NCBI RefSeq assembly: GCF_015767275.1 | Contig: NZ_JADWMY010000005.1 | Coordinates: 62,001-126,000 of the forward strand | Source: Herbaspirillum sp. AP02 | GTDB taxonomy: Bacteria; Pseudomonadota; Gammaproteobacteria; Burkholderiales; Burkholderiaceae_D | Direction: 5' to 3' | Length of the DNA stretch: 64,000 nucleotides | In this document: positions 1-8,224 of the stretch, piece after piece | Numbering within the stretch: position 1 is the stretch's first letter | Layout: every line of letters starts with the position of its first letter | Translations under genes and position numbers: made by a program | The notes under the pieces: generated by a model | The model's database searches: none | What the model was told of the DNA's origin: nothing | Seen by the model: only the letters and a program-made list of their open reading frames with translations

Positions 1-177
1 GTCGCCATCGCTGATCTCTTCCAGCCCTGCGATCATGCGCAGCAAGGTCGATTTACCGCAGCCGGAAGGACCGACGAAGACGACGAATTCGCCATCCTCG
101 ATTTCCAGGTTGATGTCGCGCATGACTTCGTTATCTTCGTACCGCTTGGCCAGGTTCCTGATGCTCACTGCTGCCAT
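1..177 (-). CDS. Sugar/polyol ABC transporter ATP-binding protein (partial, N-terminus only)
   Basis: The first 59 residues of an ABC ATPase are present; the rest lies beyond the window edge. A Walker A motif GPSGCGKST is at residues 36-44, and the N-terminus has the form usual for MalK/SmoK/UgpC-type sugar importer ATPases. It is the last visible gene of the minus-strand operon, 61 bp after the HAD gene, and would energise the two permeases upstream. The family is certain. The substrate is inferred from neighbours only. Confidence 0.9.
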   Translation of the reverse strand, partial: MAAVSIRNLAKRYEDNEVMRDINLEIEDGEFVVFVGPSGCGKSTLLRMIAGLEEISDGD

Positions 178-238
178 GTCTCTCTCCTCGGGGTCTCTTG
201 TAGTGGGTCTATGGATCTGTGTATCTGTGGGCCGCACT

Positions 239-967
239 TCAGCGCAGCCAGATCAATTCACAGATCAGTTGCGGGAACTGCTTCATGTCCTCGAATACCT
301 GATGCGCGCCGGCCTCGCGCAGGCGCCGGGCCATCGCCTTGCGGTCATGTGCCACGCCGGTGAAGCCCAGCACATGCATGCCGGCCGCCACGGCGGCGCG
401 CACGCCGGTGACGCTGTCGTCGATGGCCACGCAGCGCGCCGGATCAACGCCGAAACCGGCGGCCGCGGCCAGGTACACATCCGGCGCCGGCTTGGGATGG
501 GCCACAGCGTGGCCACTGTAGATACGGCCGGCAAACTGCGGATACAGGCCGCAGCGCTTCAGGCCGGCTTCGATGCGCGGTGCATCGCTGTTGCTGGCCA
601 CGGCGCGCGGCAGCCGGATCGCCTGCAGGGCCTCGACGATGCCCGGCACCGGCTGCGCCTGTTCGCTGCAGGCCAGCGCCACGGTGGCGTGGATACGCTC
701 CATCTGCGCCGCCTCCAGGCCCAGTTCGAACTCCAGGTCCACTTCCGAGAGCAGCACATCGGTGTACATGCCCAACCGGTTGGCGATGGCATCGTGCAGC
801 ACCTGGCTGCGCTGTTCCTGCAGAGAGGGCGCTTCGTCGACGTCGGGCCAGGCCGGCAGCAGGGGCAGCAGTTCGCGGTGCAATACCCCCAGGGCGATGC
901 TCTCGCTGTCGAGCAGCACGCCGTCGCAGTCGCAGATAAGGTGGGTCACTGCCTGACGCGCCATCAT
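239..967 (-). CDS. HAD-superfamily hydrolase (sugar-phosphatase-like)
   Basis: About 242 residues, a HAD phosphatase with a cap domain. Motif [11 protein letters not shown] near residues 13-22 gives the nucleophilic DxD. Motif II is around VASNSD, the motif III lysine is in HPKPAPDVY, and motif IV is AIDDSVTGV. This matches beta-phosphoglucomutase/sugar-phosphatase relatives. The start overlaps the stop of the upstream permease; GTG at 970 and ATG at 967 and 964 are all possible. Sitting inside a polyol ABC operon, it probably dephosphorylates a sugar or polyol phosphate, but the substrate cannot be read from sequence. Confidence 0.88.
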   Translation of the reverse strand: MMARQAVTHLICDCDGVLLDSESIALGVLHRELLPLLPAWPDVDEAPSLQEQRSQVLHDAIANRLGMYTDVLLSEVDLEFELGLEAAQMERIHATVALACSEQAQPVPGIVEALQAIRLPRAVASNSDAPRIEAGLKRCGLYPQFAGRIYSGHAVAHPKPAPDVYLAAAAGFGVDPARCVAIDDSVTGVRAAVAAGMHVLGFTGVAHDRKAMARRLREAGAHQVFEDMKQFPQLICELIWLR

Positions 968-1782
968 CACTTGACCGCTCCGAAGGTCAGGCCCCGCACC
1001 AGTTGCTTCTGCGCCAGCCAGCCCAGCGCCATGATGGGCGCAATCGCCAGCAGCGAGGCGGCCGACAGCTTGGCCCAGAACAAGCCCTCGGGGTTGGAAT
1101 AGGAGGCGATGAACACCGTCAGCGGCGCTGCGTTGACGCTGGTCAGGTTAAGGCTCCAGAAGGCCTCGTTCCAGGACAGGATGATCAGCAGCAGGGCCGT
1201 GGAGGCCAGTCCCGGCATGGCAGTGGGCAGGAGCAGGTAGATCATTTCCTGCCAGGCGTTGGCGCCATCGATGCGGGCCGCTTCCAGGATTTCCTTGGGC
1301 ACGTCATTGAAGTAGGTGAAGGCCATCCACACCGCGATGGGCAGGTTGATCAGGGTGTAGATGATCGTCAGGCCGCTGACCGTGTCGAGCATGCCGGTGT
1401 TCTTGGCCAGCAGGTAGATCGGGATCAGCACGCCCACGGCCGGCATCATCTTGGTCGAAAGCATCCACAGCAGCAGCTTCTGGGTGCGCCCGGTCGGAAA
1501 GAAGGCCATCGAGTACGCCGCCGGCACTGCCAGCAGCAGCGACAGCACGGTCGAACCGAGCGAGACGATCAGCGAGTTCTGCACATAGGCCAGGTAGTTG
1601 CTGCGGCTGAAGACTTCACGGAAGGTGTCCAGCGTGGGCAGGAACACCAGCGAAGGCGTATAGGCCTGGGCCTCGGTCTTGAAGGCCGTCACCGCCACCC
1701 AGAAGATGGGGAAGAACAGCACGATGGCGCAGGCCCAGCCCAGCACGGCCACCCACAGGGGGCTTTTCTTTTGATCGCTCAT
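967..1782 (-). CDS. Carbohydrate ABC transporter permease (second inner-membrane subunit)
   Basis: 271 residues, MalG/SmoG-type permease. It has about six hydrophobic segments and the EAA loop motif EAARIDGANAWQEMIYLLLP that contacts the ATPase. ATG at 1782 follows the upstream permease by a 4-bp ATGA overlap, indicating translational coupling. It pairs with the permease at 1779-2771 to form the membrane channel. Family assignment is secure. A polyol substrate (mannitol, sorbitol or similar) is inferred from overall operon type. Confidence 0.92.
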   Translation of the reverse strand: MSDQKKSPLWVAVLGWACAIVLFFPIFWVAVTAFKTEAQAYTPSLVFLPTLDTFREVFSRSNYLAYVQNSLIVSLGSTVLSLLLAVPAAYSMAFFPTGRTQKLLLWMLSTKMMPAVGVLIPIYLLAKNTGMLDTVSGLTIIYTLINLPIAVWMAFTYFNDVPKEILEAARIDGANAWQEMIYLLLPTAMPGLASTALLLIILSWNEAFWSLNLTSVNAAPLTVFIASYSNPEGLFWAKLSAASLLAIAPIMALGWLAQKQLVRGLTFGAVK

Positions 1783-2771
1783 TTTTCGTTGACTCCCTTG
1801 AGGTTCCTGGCCAGCATGCGCACCAGGAAGAACGAGACGATATTGGCCAGCACCACGGCGAAGATGCCGCCAGCCGAAGCGATGCCGATATCGAACTGCT
1901 GCAGGCCGATGGCATAGACCAGGAAGGTCAGGTTGGTGGTGGCCGTGCCGGGACCGCCGGCGGTGGTGGTGAAGATCTCGGCAAACACCGAGAGCAGGAA
2001 GATGGTCTCGATCATGATCACCACCGTGATGGCGCGCTTCAGGTGCGGCAGCACGATGTAGAAGAAGATGCGCACCGGACCGGCACCATCGAGCTGGGCG
2101 GCTTCCTTCTGGTCGCTGTCCAGCGACTGCAGCGCAGTCAGCAGGATCAGGAAGGCGAAGGGAATCCACTGCCAGGCCACGATGATGATGACCGACAGCA
2201 TCGGATACTCGGCCAGCCAGTCGATCGGTTCGAGCCCCAGGTGCCGCATGACGTAGGCCAGGATGCCGTAGACCGGGTGCATGATCATGTTCTTCCAGAT
2301 CAGCGCGGCCACGGTGGGCATGACGAAGAAGGGGCCGATCACCAGCAGGCGCGCGATGCCGCGTCCACGGAAAGGCTGGTCGAACAGCACCGCCAGCAGG
2401 GTGCCGCCGATGACGCTGATGGCCAGCACCGAACCGATCAGGAGCGCCGTATTGCCGATGGAGGGCCAGAAGGCCGGGTCCTCCAGCAGGAAGACATAGT
2501 TTTCCAGTCCGACGAAGCCGGTCTGGTCGGGAGCCATCAGGTTATAGCGATTGACGGAAAAATAGATCGTCATCACCAGCGGCACGATCATCCAGGCCAG
2601 CAGGATCAGCACCGAAGGGGCCTGCATCAGACGGATGGGATTGAAGCGTTCCTTGCGCGGAGGACTTTTCTGCCGCGGGCGCGGAAGTGACTTGGATGGA
2701 CTCTGCATCATGGTGCTCGTGGGCGGCGCGCCGGTGGCGGGCGACGCAGGGGTGGAGTGGATCGTGGGCAT
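1779..2771 (-). CDS. Carbohydrate ABC transporter permease (first inner-membrane subunit)
   Basis: About 330 residues, MalF/SmoF-type permease with six or more membrane segments and an EAA loop (KEAAQLDGAGPVRIFFYIVL). The N-terminal 50 residues are polar and rich in Ser and Pro, so the start is uncertain. ATG at 2771 has a GAGG about six bases upstream and was chosen. ATG at 2711 would give a 310-residue protein closer to family length but lacks a visible ribosome site. It is preceded by a 166-bp gap that holds a stable hairpin. Confidence 0.88.
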   Translation of the reverse strand: MPTIHSTPASPATGAPPTSTMMQSPSKSLPRPRQKSPPRKERFNPIRLMQAPSVLILLAWMIVPLVMTIYFSVNRYNLMAPDQTGFVGLENYVFLLEDPAFWPSIGNTALLIGSVLAISVIGGTLLAVLFDQPFRGRGIARLLVIGPFFVMPTVAALIWKNMIMHPVYGILAYVMRHLGLEPIDWLAEYPMLSVIIIVAWQWIPFAFLILLTALQSLDSDQKEAAQLDGAGPVRIFFYIVLPHLKRAITVVIMIETIFLLSVFAEIFTTTAGGPGTATTNLTFLVYAIGLQQFDIGIASAGGIFAVVLANIVSFFLVRMLARNLKGVNEK

Positions 2772-2838
2772 GACGGCCTCGGCTTCGGTCCGACCGCCAT
2801 CCACGCTGGGTGGAGACGGCCGGGAGGACCAGGCGGCA

Positions 2839-2868
2839 GGCATGTCCCGGTGCTTTACCGGACATGCC
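2839..2868 (-). promoter_or_regulatory. Intercistronic hairpin between binding-protein and permease genes
   Basis: GGCATGTCCCGGT (2839-2851) pairs with ACCGGACATGCC (2857-2868) around a GCTTT loop, with one bulged C. There is no T-run on the minus strand, so it is not a classical terminator. Hairpins at this place in ABC operons, as in malE-malF, often protect the upstream mRNA and raise the amount of binding protein relative to permeases. That role is inferred here. Confidence 0.55.
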
Positions 2869-2937
2869 GCCGCAACGACAGGAACCACGGCAGGGGCGAC
2901 GGCGTGCTGCCTGCCCGCTTGCCGGGGGGCTTGCTCT

Positions 2938-4293
2938 TTACTTGATGTAACGACCCTGGCGCATCATCCGCACCGCCTGTGCCTGGGCGGCATCGAGCGC
3001 AGCGTCCGAGCTGGTCTTGCCAGCCAGTGCACCGGCGATGGCCTGCCCGGTCACGGTACCGATGGACTGGAACTCGGGAATGGTCGCGAACTGCACACCG
3101 GTATAAGGCACTGGCTTCAAGGTCGGCTTGTTGGCGTCCGCGGTCTGGATGGCGTCCAGCACGAAGTCCGAGAAGGGCGAGACCTTCTTGTACTCGGCCG
3201 AGGCATAGGTGGAGGTGCGGGTACCCGGCGGCACCAGCGCCCAGCCGGAATCCTTGGCGACCAGGTTGATGTATTCCTTGGAGGTCGCCCAGGCGGCGAA
3301 CTTCTTGGCCGCTTCCTGCGACTTGGAGGACTTCGGCACGGCCAGCGACCAGATCCACAACCAGTGCGAACCCTTGTCGGTGGCCTGTACCGGCGAGGGC
3401 GCGAAGGCGGTCTTGTCGGCTACCTTGGAATCCTTGCCGTGGTAGAGCATGCCGGCGGCGACCGTGGCATCGACCCACATGCCGCACTTGCCGCTGGAGA
3501 ACAGCACCAGGTTTTCGTTGAAGCCGTTGGAGCTGGCACCGGGCGGACCGTACTTGCGCAACAGGTCGACGTAGAAGGCGACCGACTTCTTCCATTCCGG
3601 CGAGGACAGCTGCGGCTGCCATTGCTCGTCGAACCAGCGACCGCCCCAGGCATTGGCCATGGTAGTGATGATGGCCATGTTCTCGCCCCAGCCGGCGCGA
3701 CCGCGCAGGCAGATGCCATAGACGCCCTTGGCCGGATCATGCAGTTGCGCGGCCAGCTTGGCGATCTCGTCCCAGGTCGGACGCTCCGGCATGCTCAGCT
3801 TCTTCTGCTCGAACAGGTCCTTGCGGTAGTAGGTCATCGAGCTTTCGGCGTAGAACGGCAGGGCATACAGTTTGCCGTCCACCGACAGGCCCTCGCGTAC
3901 CGGCTTGATCAGGTCGGCTTCATCGTAGTCGGCCGGCAGGCCGCTCATCGGCGCCAGCCAGCCCTTCTTGGCCCAGATCGGCGCTTCATAGGCACCGATG
4001 GTCATCAGGTCGAACTGGCCGCTGTTGGTGGCGATGTCGGTGGTCAGGCGCTGGCGCAGCACGCTCTCTTCCATGGTGACCCAGCGCAGCTTGATGTCGG
4101 GATTGGCCTTCTCGAACTGCGGCGCCAGCTTCTGCAGTTCGATCATGTCGGGGTTGTTGATCGAGGCGATGTTCAACGTCACCGGCTCGGCCTGGACCAG
4201 GCCGGTGGCAAACAGTGTGGAAATCGCCGCAGCGGCTAGGTTGAAGCGAATACGGGTGATGCCGGACGCACGGGTGCGCGCGAGTTTGGACAT
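2938..4293 (-). CDS. Sugar/polyol ABC transporter periplasmic substrate-binding protein
   Basis: 451 residues, extracellular solute-binding protein family 1. The N-terminus carries a basic stretch and a hydrophobic segment ending in LVQA before EPVTLNIASINNP, a typical Sec signal peptide. The mature part resembles SmoE/MtlE-type polyol binders (for example NPDMIELQKLAPQFEKANPD and YALPFYAESSMTYYRKDLF). As first gene of the operon it is transcribed away from the SorC-type regulator at 4613. It captures substrate in the periplasm for the two downstream permeases. Specificity is inferred. Confidence 0.92.
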   Translation of the reverse strand: MSKLARTRASGITRIRFNLAAAAISTLFATGLVQAEPVTLNIASINNPDMIELQKLAPQFEKANPDIKLRWVTMEESVLRQRLTTDIATNSGQFDLMTIGAYEAPIWAKKGWLAPMSGLPADYDEADLIKPVREGLSVDGKLYALPFYAESSMTYYRKDLFEQKKLSMPERPTWDEIAKLAAQLHDPAKGVYGICLRGRAGWGENMAIITTMANAWGGRWFDEQWQPQLSSPEWKKSVAFYVDLLRKYGPPGASSNGFNENLVLFSSGKCGMWVDATVAAGMLYHGKDSKVADKTAFAPSPVQATDKGSHWLWIWSLAVPKSSKSQEAAKKFAAWATSKEYINLVAKDSGWALVPPGTRTSTYASAEYKKVSPFSDFVLDAIQTADANKPTLKPVPYTGVQFATIPEFQSIGTVTGQAIAGALAGKTSSDAALDAAQAQAVRMMRQGRYIK

Positions 4294-4397
4294 GCTTGTC
4301 TCCGAATGTTATGTGCCGCCGTGCACGTTTCTTCCCGGGTGGCAGCGGCGGTGAGGCCGGTGCTGACGTGCCGGTTGGGCGGTTGTTGTGAACGACG

Positions 4398-4485
4398 TTG
4401 AGCAAATATTATTTTTATGGGCAAATATTCATTCATTCTCGAATGCGTGTCAAGCATTTGCTTTTCGATTGAGCAATTGCCCATA
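4398..4485. promoter_or_regulatory. Probable operator cluster for the SorC-type regulator
   Basis: The 319-bp divergent gap (4294-4612) has an AT-rich core with repeated half-sites. TTGAGCAAATATT is at 4398-4410 and TATGGGCAAATATT at 4416-4429, in direct orientation. TGAGCAATTGCCCA at 4470-4483 is a near-perfect inverted pair of the same TGRGCAA half-site. AAGCATTTGCTT (4452-4463) is a further palindrome. The layout fits binding by the adjacent SorC-family protein and control of both the ABC operon and the regulator. The binding assignment is inferred. Confidence 0.6.
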
Positions 4486-4612
4486 CTAGATGTTCGTGAC
4501 GGGAGCAAAGGCCGTAAAATGGCAGCCCATCGGGAAGACCCCGCACCACCCCACAACCAGATAAGACAGCACAAGCCGGGCGCCGCAGGCGCCGGTGGCT
4601 GGCGAGGAGAAC

Positions 4613-5575
4613 ATGTCTAGCAGCGCATCCAAACTGGATCTGGCGGCCCGTGCCGCGTGGATGTACTACGTGGCCGGCAACACCCAGAACGAAATCGCCG
4701 AACGGCTCGGCATCTCGCGCCAGATGGCGCAGCGCATGGTGGCCTATGCGGCCGATGCCAACCTGGTGAAGGTGCAGATCACGCATCCCGTCTCCTCCTG
4801 CCTGGAACTGGCGCAGGGGCTGCAGCAGCGCTACGGGCTGGAGGTCTGTCGCGTGGTGCCGGGCGCCGGGGGTGCCGACAATCCCAACGAATCACAGGAA
4901 GTGCAGCAGATGCTGGCCGTGGCCGGCGCCGAGCTGATGGAGCAGATGCTCAGTTCGGAGGCCCCGCTGGTGGTCAACGTGGGCTCCGGGCGGACGCTCA
5001 AGGCCGCCATCGAACGCCTGTCCGAACTGGAAAGACCGCAGCACCAGATCGTTTCCATGATCGGTGCGTTTGCCTCGGACGGCTCGGCCAATCGCTACGA
5101 TGTGGCGCTGCAGGCCGCCGAGAAACTGGGTGCGCGCTTCTACCTGCTGCCCGCCCCCCGCGTGGCCGAGAGCGAGCGTGACCGCCAGCAATGGTGCAAC
5201 CACCGGGCCTACAAGATCGTGACCGGCCTGGCTGAACGCGCCGACGTGACCTTCCTGGGCATCGGTACGATTGCCCTGCAGGGGGCCATGCACGAGGACG
5301 GTTTCATCGACGATGCAGAAGTCGCCGAGCTGCAGCGCCAGGGTGCGGTGGGCGAGATGATCTGCCACGCTTTCGACGTCGATGGCCGGATGCTGTCGTC
5401 TTCGCTGTCCTCGCGGGTGACCACGCCTCCGCTGACGGCCCGACCACAGCGCCCGGTGATTGCCCTCTCCGGCGGCAGCAAGAAGGCCGAGGCGGTGCGC
5501 GCCGCCCTGCGCGGCGGCTGGCTCACCGGGCTGGTGACCGATGAGGTCTGTGCACGCCACGCCTTGCAGGACTGA
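4613..5575 (+). CDS. Sugar-binding transcriptional regulator, SorC/DeoR-like family
   Basis: 320 residues. An N-terminal helix-turn-helix lies around residues 17-42 (TQNEIAERLGISRQMAQRMV), followed by a SorC-type effector-binding domain related to phosphosugar isomerases (NVGSGRTLKAAIERL, GIGTIAL, ALSGGSKKAEAVRAAL). ATG at 4613 is preceded by GAGGAGA at 4604-4610, which decides the start. It is divergent from the polyol ABC operon and followed by a PfkB kinase, so it most likely controls that catabolic locus in response to a sugar or sugar phosphate. Confidence 0.92.
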   Translation: MSSSASKLDLAARAAWMYYVAGNTQNEIAERLGISRQMAQRMVAYAADANLVKVQITHPVSSCLELAQGLQQRYGLEVCRVVPGAGGADNPNESQEVQQMLAVAGAELMEQMLSSEAPLVVNVGSGRTLKAAIERLSELERPQHQIVSMIGAFASDGSANRYDVALQAAEKLGARFYLLPAPRVAESERDRQQWCNHRAYKIVTGLAERADVTFLGIGTIALQGAMHEDGFIDDAEVAELQRQGAVGEMICHAFDVDGRMLSSSLSSRVTTPPLTARPQRPVIALSGGSKKAEAVRAALRGGWLTGLVTDEVCARHALQD

Positions 5576-5666
5576 ATGGTTTCACCCTGGTGGCTATGGT
5601 CTGGCCCTGCAAGGCCATCATTACCATCGATAGCCTCAATAACAACGATCCGAACGGAGACCCAGC

Positions 5667-6572
5667 ATGACCCGACCTGCCGCATTCGTCGTCTTCGGCG
5701 AAGCCCTGACCGATTTCATCCGCCAGCCTGATGGCCAATGGCGCGCCATTGCCGGCGGTGCCTGCTGGAATGTGGCCCGCGCCGCCGCGCGGCTGGGCGT
5801 AGCCACCGGCTATGCCGGCAGCGTCAGTACCGATGTATTCGGTGCCGAACTGTATGCCCTGACGCAGCAGGCCGGACTGGACATGCGTTTCACCCAGCAG
5901 CACGCCAAGGCCCCCCTGCTGGCGATGGTCACCTCCACCACGCCACCCGATTATTTCTTCATCGGCGACGACAGTGCGGATCTGCATTTCGACCCCGCCC
6001 AACTGCCGGCCGGATGGCTGGACGAGGCGCAGATATTGCACTTCGGCTGCATCAGCCTGGCCCGCGAACCTCTGGCCTCGCGATTGCTGCAGATCGCCCG
6101 GGAAGCGGCCGAACGCGGGAAAAAGATCGCCTTCGACCCGAACTGGCGCAAGCTGATGGACCAGCCCGCCTATCACGCGCTGCTGCGGGAGCTGCTATCG
6201 CTGTCGCATTACGTCAAGGTCTCCGATGAAGACCTGGAACGTCTTTTCCCGGGTGACGGCAATGCTCTGGCGACCTTGCAGGCGCTGGCGCCGCAGGCCG
6301 AGATCCTGCTGACGCTGGGCGCGCAGGGAATGAGATGGATCAAGGGAGAACAGGTCGTCGACCAGCCCGCCTATCGCGTCGAGGTGGTCGACACCGTCGG
6401 TTGCGGCGACGCCTCCATGGGCGGATGGATCGCCAGCCAGCTGCGCCAGCCGGACGCACCGACGCAGATGCACCTGCAATGCGCGGCAGCCGGCGCGGCC
6501 ATTGCCGCCTCCAGGGCAGGTGCCTATGCCGCGACCTGGGAAGAAGTGCAGGCCATGATCGCCCGCGGCTGA
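5667..6572 (+). CDS. PfkB-family carbohydrate kinase (fructokinase-like)
   Basis: 301 residues, ribokinase/PfkB fold. The N-terminal FGEALTDFIRQPDGQW and AGGACWNVARAAARLG match signature 1. The C-terminal DTVGCGDASMGGW (from residue 242) carries the catalytic Asp at 248; the usual GAGD is GCGD here. It lies 91 bp after the regulator on the same strand. In polyol loci this kinase usually phosphorylates fructose made by a polyol dehydrogenase, which suits this context. Exact substrate is inferred. Confidence 0.9.
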   Translation: MTRPAAFVVFGEALTDFIRQPDGQWRAIAGGACWNVARAAARLGVATGYAGSVSTDVFGAELYALTQQAGLDMRFTQQHAKAPLLAMVTSTTPPDYFFIGDDSADLHFDPAQLPAGWLDEAQILHFGCISLAREPLASRLLQIAREAAERGKKIAFDPNWRKLMDQPAYHALLRELLSLSHYVKVSDEDLERLFPGDGNALATLQALAPQAEILLTLGAQGMRWIKGEQVVDQPAYRVEVVDTVGCGDASMGGWIASQLRQPDAPTQMHLQCAAAGAAIAASRAGAYAATWEEVQAMIARG

Positions 6573-6589
6573 GGGCAGCTGAGGCCGAC

Positions 6590-6817
6590 TTAGCGCTGGC
6601 GGGACACGCTCTCACGCAGGTTCTGCGCGAACTCGTCGTCACCCTCCACTTGGGCCATCTGCGCCAGACGCAACCGCCGTCGCCGCTCCCCTGCCTGGAA
6701 CTCCGAATGGATGCGCCAGAGTTCCAGGTGGCGGAAGTAGGTCACGCCGCTATCGACCCGTCTTACCGGGCCGACAGGGTCCACAGGCAGCACTGCTGTC
6801 ACGGGATTTCGGGCCAT
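6590..6817 (-). CDS. Small basic hypothetical protein
   Basis: 75 residues, not recognised. It is soluble, strongly charged and rich in Arg and Glu, with a likely helical core (TYFRHLELWRIHSEFQAGER) and no membrane segment or Cys motif. It runs convergent to the sugar kinase, whose stop is 17 bp away, and lies downstream of the membrane-protein gene at 6866-7366. The length and the absence of a better frame argue for a real gene, but there is no functional evidence. Confidence 0.5.
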   Translation of the reverse strand: MARNPVTAVLPVDPVGPVRRVDSGVTYFRHLELWRIHSEFQAGERRRRLRLAQMAQVEGDDEFAQNLRESVSRQR

Positions 6818-6865
6818 ATCCTCTGCTCCAATGTCATGCCGGCACTTTGGCCGGCGCGGGGTCGA

Positions 6866-7366
6866 TTACGATACCATCCCGGCGCGGGGCCGTGCCTGGC
6901 GACGCAGCGCGATCAGCTGTGCAGTGACACCCACCAGCAGCGCCAGCAGCAACACGCCCTGCGCACCCAGGAGCAACGGCGACTTCAGGTCGGTGACGAA
7001 AGGATGCCCGTCCGGGACCCGGCGCAGGGTTTCCGACACCGCCGGCACCAGCAGCAGGAATACCGTCACGGACAAGGCAATGGTCTCGACATACCGGGCC
7101 AGACGCCCCAGCCATGATGCAGCAAAGCTCATCCCGAAACCCAGCAGCAGGAACACCAGGGTCAGCACGGCGATGAAGTTGCTTTCCGGTCGCTTCGCCA
7201 CCAGGAATACCGTCAGGGCACCCACCAGCATGGAGACGAAATAGATCGCCCCCGGCACCGAACGCGCACGGATGCGCCCGTAGCGGGCGAGCATGTAGAT
7301 GGCCAGTGGAATGGCCGGCAGGCTGCCGATCGTATGGACCCAGCCCAGGGATGAGATACCGAACAT
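6866..7366 (-). CDS. Small integral membrane protein, probable TetR target
   Basis: 166 residues with five predicted hydrophobic segments (for example IGSLPAIPLAIYMLARYG, IAVLTLVFLLLGFGMSFAA and LLLGAQGVLLLALLVGV) and a basic C-terminus. I do not recognise the family. ATG at 7366 is preceded by AAAAGGAA and was preferred over an upstream in-frame ATG at 7399. A CTACC-N8-GGTAG palindrome 65 bp upstream matches one in the tetR promoter, so the gene is probably repressed by that regulator. Confidence 0.7.
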   Translation of the reverse strand: MFGISSLGWVHTIGSLPAIPLAIYMLARYGRIRARSVPGAIYFVSMLVGALTVFLVAKRPESNFIAVLTLVFLLLGFGMSFAASWLGRLARYVETIALSVTVFLLLVPAVSETLRRVPDGHPFVTDLKSPLLLGAQGVLLLALLVGVTAQLIALRRQARPRAGMVS

Positions 7367-7430
7367 TGCATTTCCTTTTCGTTGGTGTTGATCAAACATT
7401 GCCAGTCACCCGGCTCGGCAATCACAAACC

Positions 7431-7448
7431 CTACCTACTAATTGGTAG
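7431..7448. promoter_or_regulatory. TetR-type operator upstream of membrane-protein gene
   Basis: CTACCTACTAATTGGTAG is a palindrome with CTACC/GGTAG arms and an 8-base spacer. Including the flanking bases, the arms are CCTACC/GGTAGG. The same arm sequence and spacing recur in the tetR promoter at 8107-8124. It lies downstream of the tetR terminator, so it belongs to the gene starting at 7366. Confidence 0.7.
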
Positions 7449-7459
7449 GACTGATGATC

Positions 7460-7490
7460 AAAAAAGGGGACGCGAAATCCCTCGCGTCCC
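7460..7490 (-). terminator. Rho-independent terminator of the tetR gene
   Basis: GGGACGCG (7467-7474) pairs with CGCGTCCC (7483-7490). On the minus strand the stem is followed by CTTTTTT. It sits 26 bp after the tetR stop and separates tetR from the next gene, which therefore needs its own promoter. Confidence 0.8.
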
Positions 7491-7515
7491 GTGTGCTCAG
7501 TGCTTCCTGGCGGGC

Positions 7516-8097
7516 TCAGGCCATCACCAGGCGCTCCAGCATGGGATGCACGATGATCCCGAACATCTTGGGATCGTCGTAGGCCCTGGCCGACAGCATG
7601 GCGCCATGGATGGTCGCCAGGAAGCGTTCGGCCTCCACCCGGGGCGCATCGGTCAAGCGCAGGCTGCCCTGGCGTTGGCCGCGCTCCAGCACCGACTCCA
7701 GCCAGAGGGCAAAGAACCTGAAGTGCGCCTTGACCTCCATGGCGATCTCCTGCGGCAGCATGGGCAACTCGGCGGCCAGCATGGCGCACACGCAGAAGGC
7801 AGCCTCGGGTTGGGTCATGCAGCTTTCCCAGTAACCGGCATACGCGCGCAACTGGGCAAGCGGGTCGGTGATGTTGCGCTCCATGGCGGCCACGCCATCC
7901 TGCGCTGCCTCGCGGTATTGCCGCACCAGCGTCTGCACCAGTACCGCCTTGCTGGCGAAGTGATGATGGATGCTGGCATTGCGGATGCCGATGACCTTGC
8001 CGATGTCGGCATAGCTGAAACCGTTGTAGCCCCCGGCCACCAGCAAGGCCTGGGCGCATTGAAGAATCTTTTCGGAGGTGGTGGAAGCGTTATTCAT
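7516..8097 (-). CDS. TetR/AcrR family transcriptional repressor
   Basis: 193 residues. An N-terminal TetR DNA-binding domain is present, with the helix-turn-helix at about residues 27-50 (FSYADIGKVIGIRNASIHHH) and the characteristic FASKAVLVQTLV after it. The C-terminal all-helical domain would bind the ligand, which is unknown. Palindromes of identical design lie in its own promoter and upstream of the membrane gene at 7366, so autoregulation and control of that gene are likely. No Shine-Dalgarno sequence is visible, and the promoter predicts a start site almost at the ATG. Confidence 0.93.
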   Translation of the reverse strand: MNNASTTSEKILQCAQALLVAGGYNGFSYADIGKVIGIRNASIHHHFASKAVLVQTLVRQYREAAQDGVAAMERNITDPLAQLRAYAGYWESCMTQPEAAFCVCAMLAAELPMLPQEIAMEVKAHFRFFALWLESVLERGQRQGSLRLTDAPRVEAERFLATIHGAMLSARAYDDPKMFGIIVHPMLERLVMA

Positions 8098-8103
8098 GGA
8101 CGC

Positions 8104-8132
8104 AGTCTACCTTCTAGTAGGTAGCCTTGCAA
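8104..8132 (-). promoter_or_regulatory. tetR promoter overlapped by its operator
   Basis: On the minus strand TTGCAA (8132-8127), a 17-bp spacer and TAGACT (8109-8104) form a sigma-70-type promoter. The spacer holds the palindrome CTACCTTCTAGTAGGTAG (8107-8124), which has the same CTACC-N8-GGTAG design as the site at 7431. A bound repressor would block RNA polymerase directly. The predicted transcript start is within a few bases of the tetR ATG. Confidence 0.65.
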
Positions 8133-8224
8133 GCAAAGAAGATCATCCTGTCGCTTATGGAATGAAAATTCCCTGTGGACAAGATGAAATGCGGCCGGGT
8201 GGCGAAACACCCGGTCGCCTCGTC

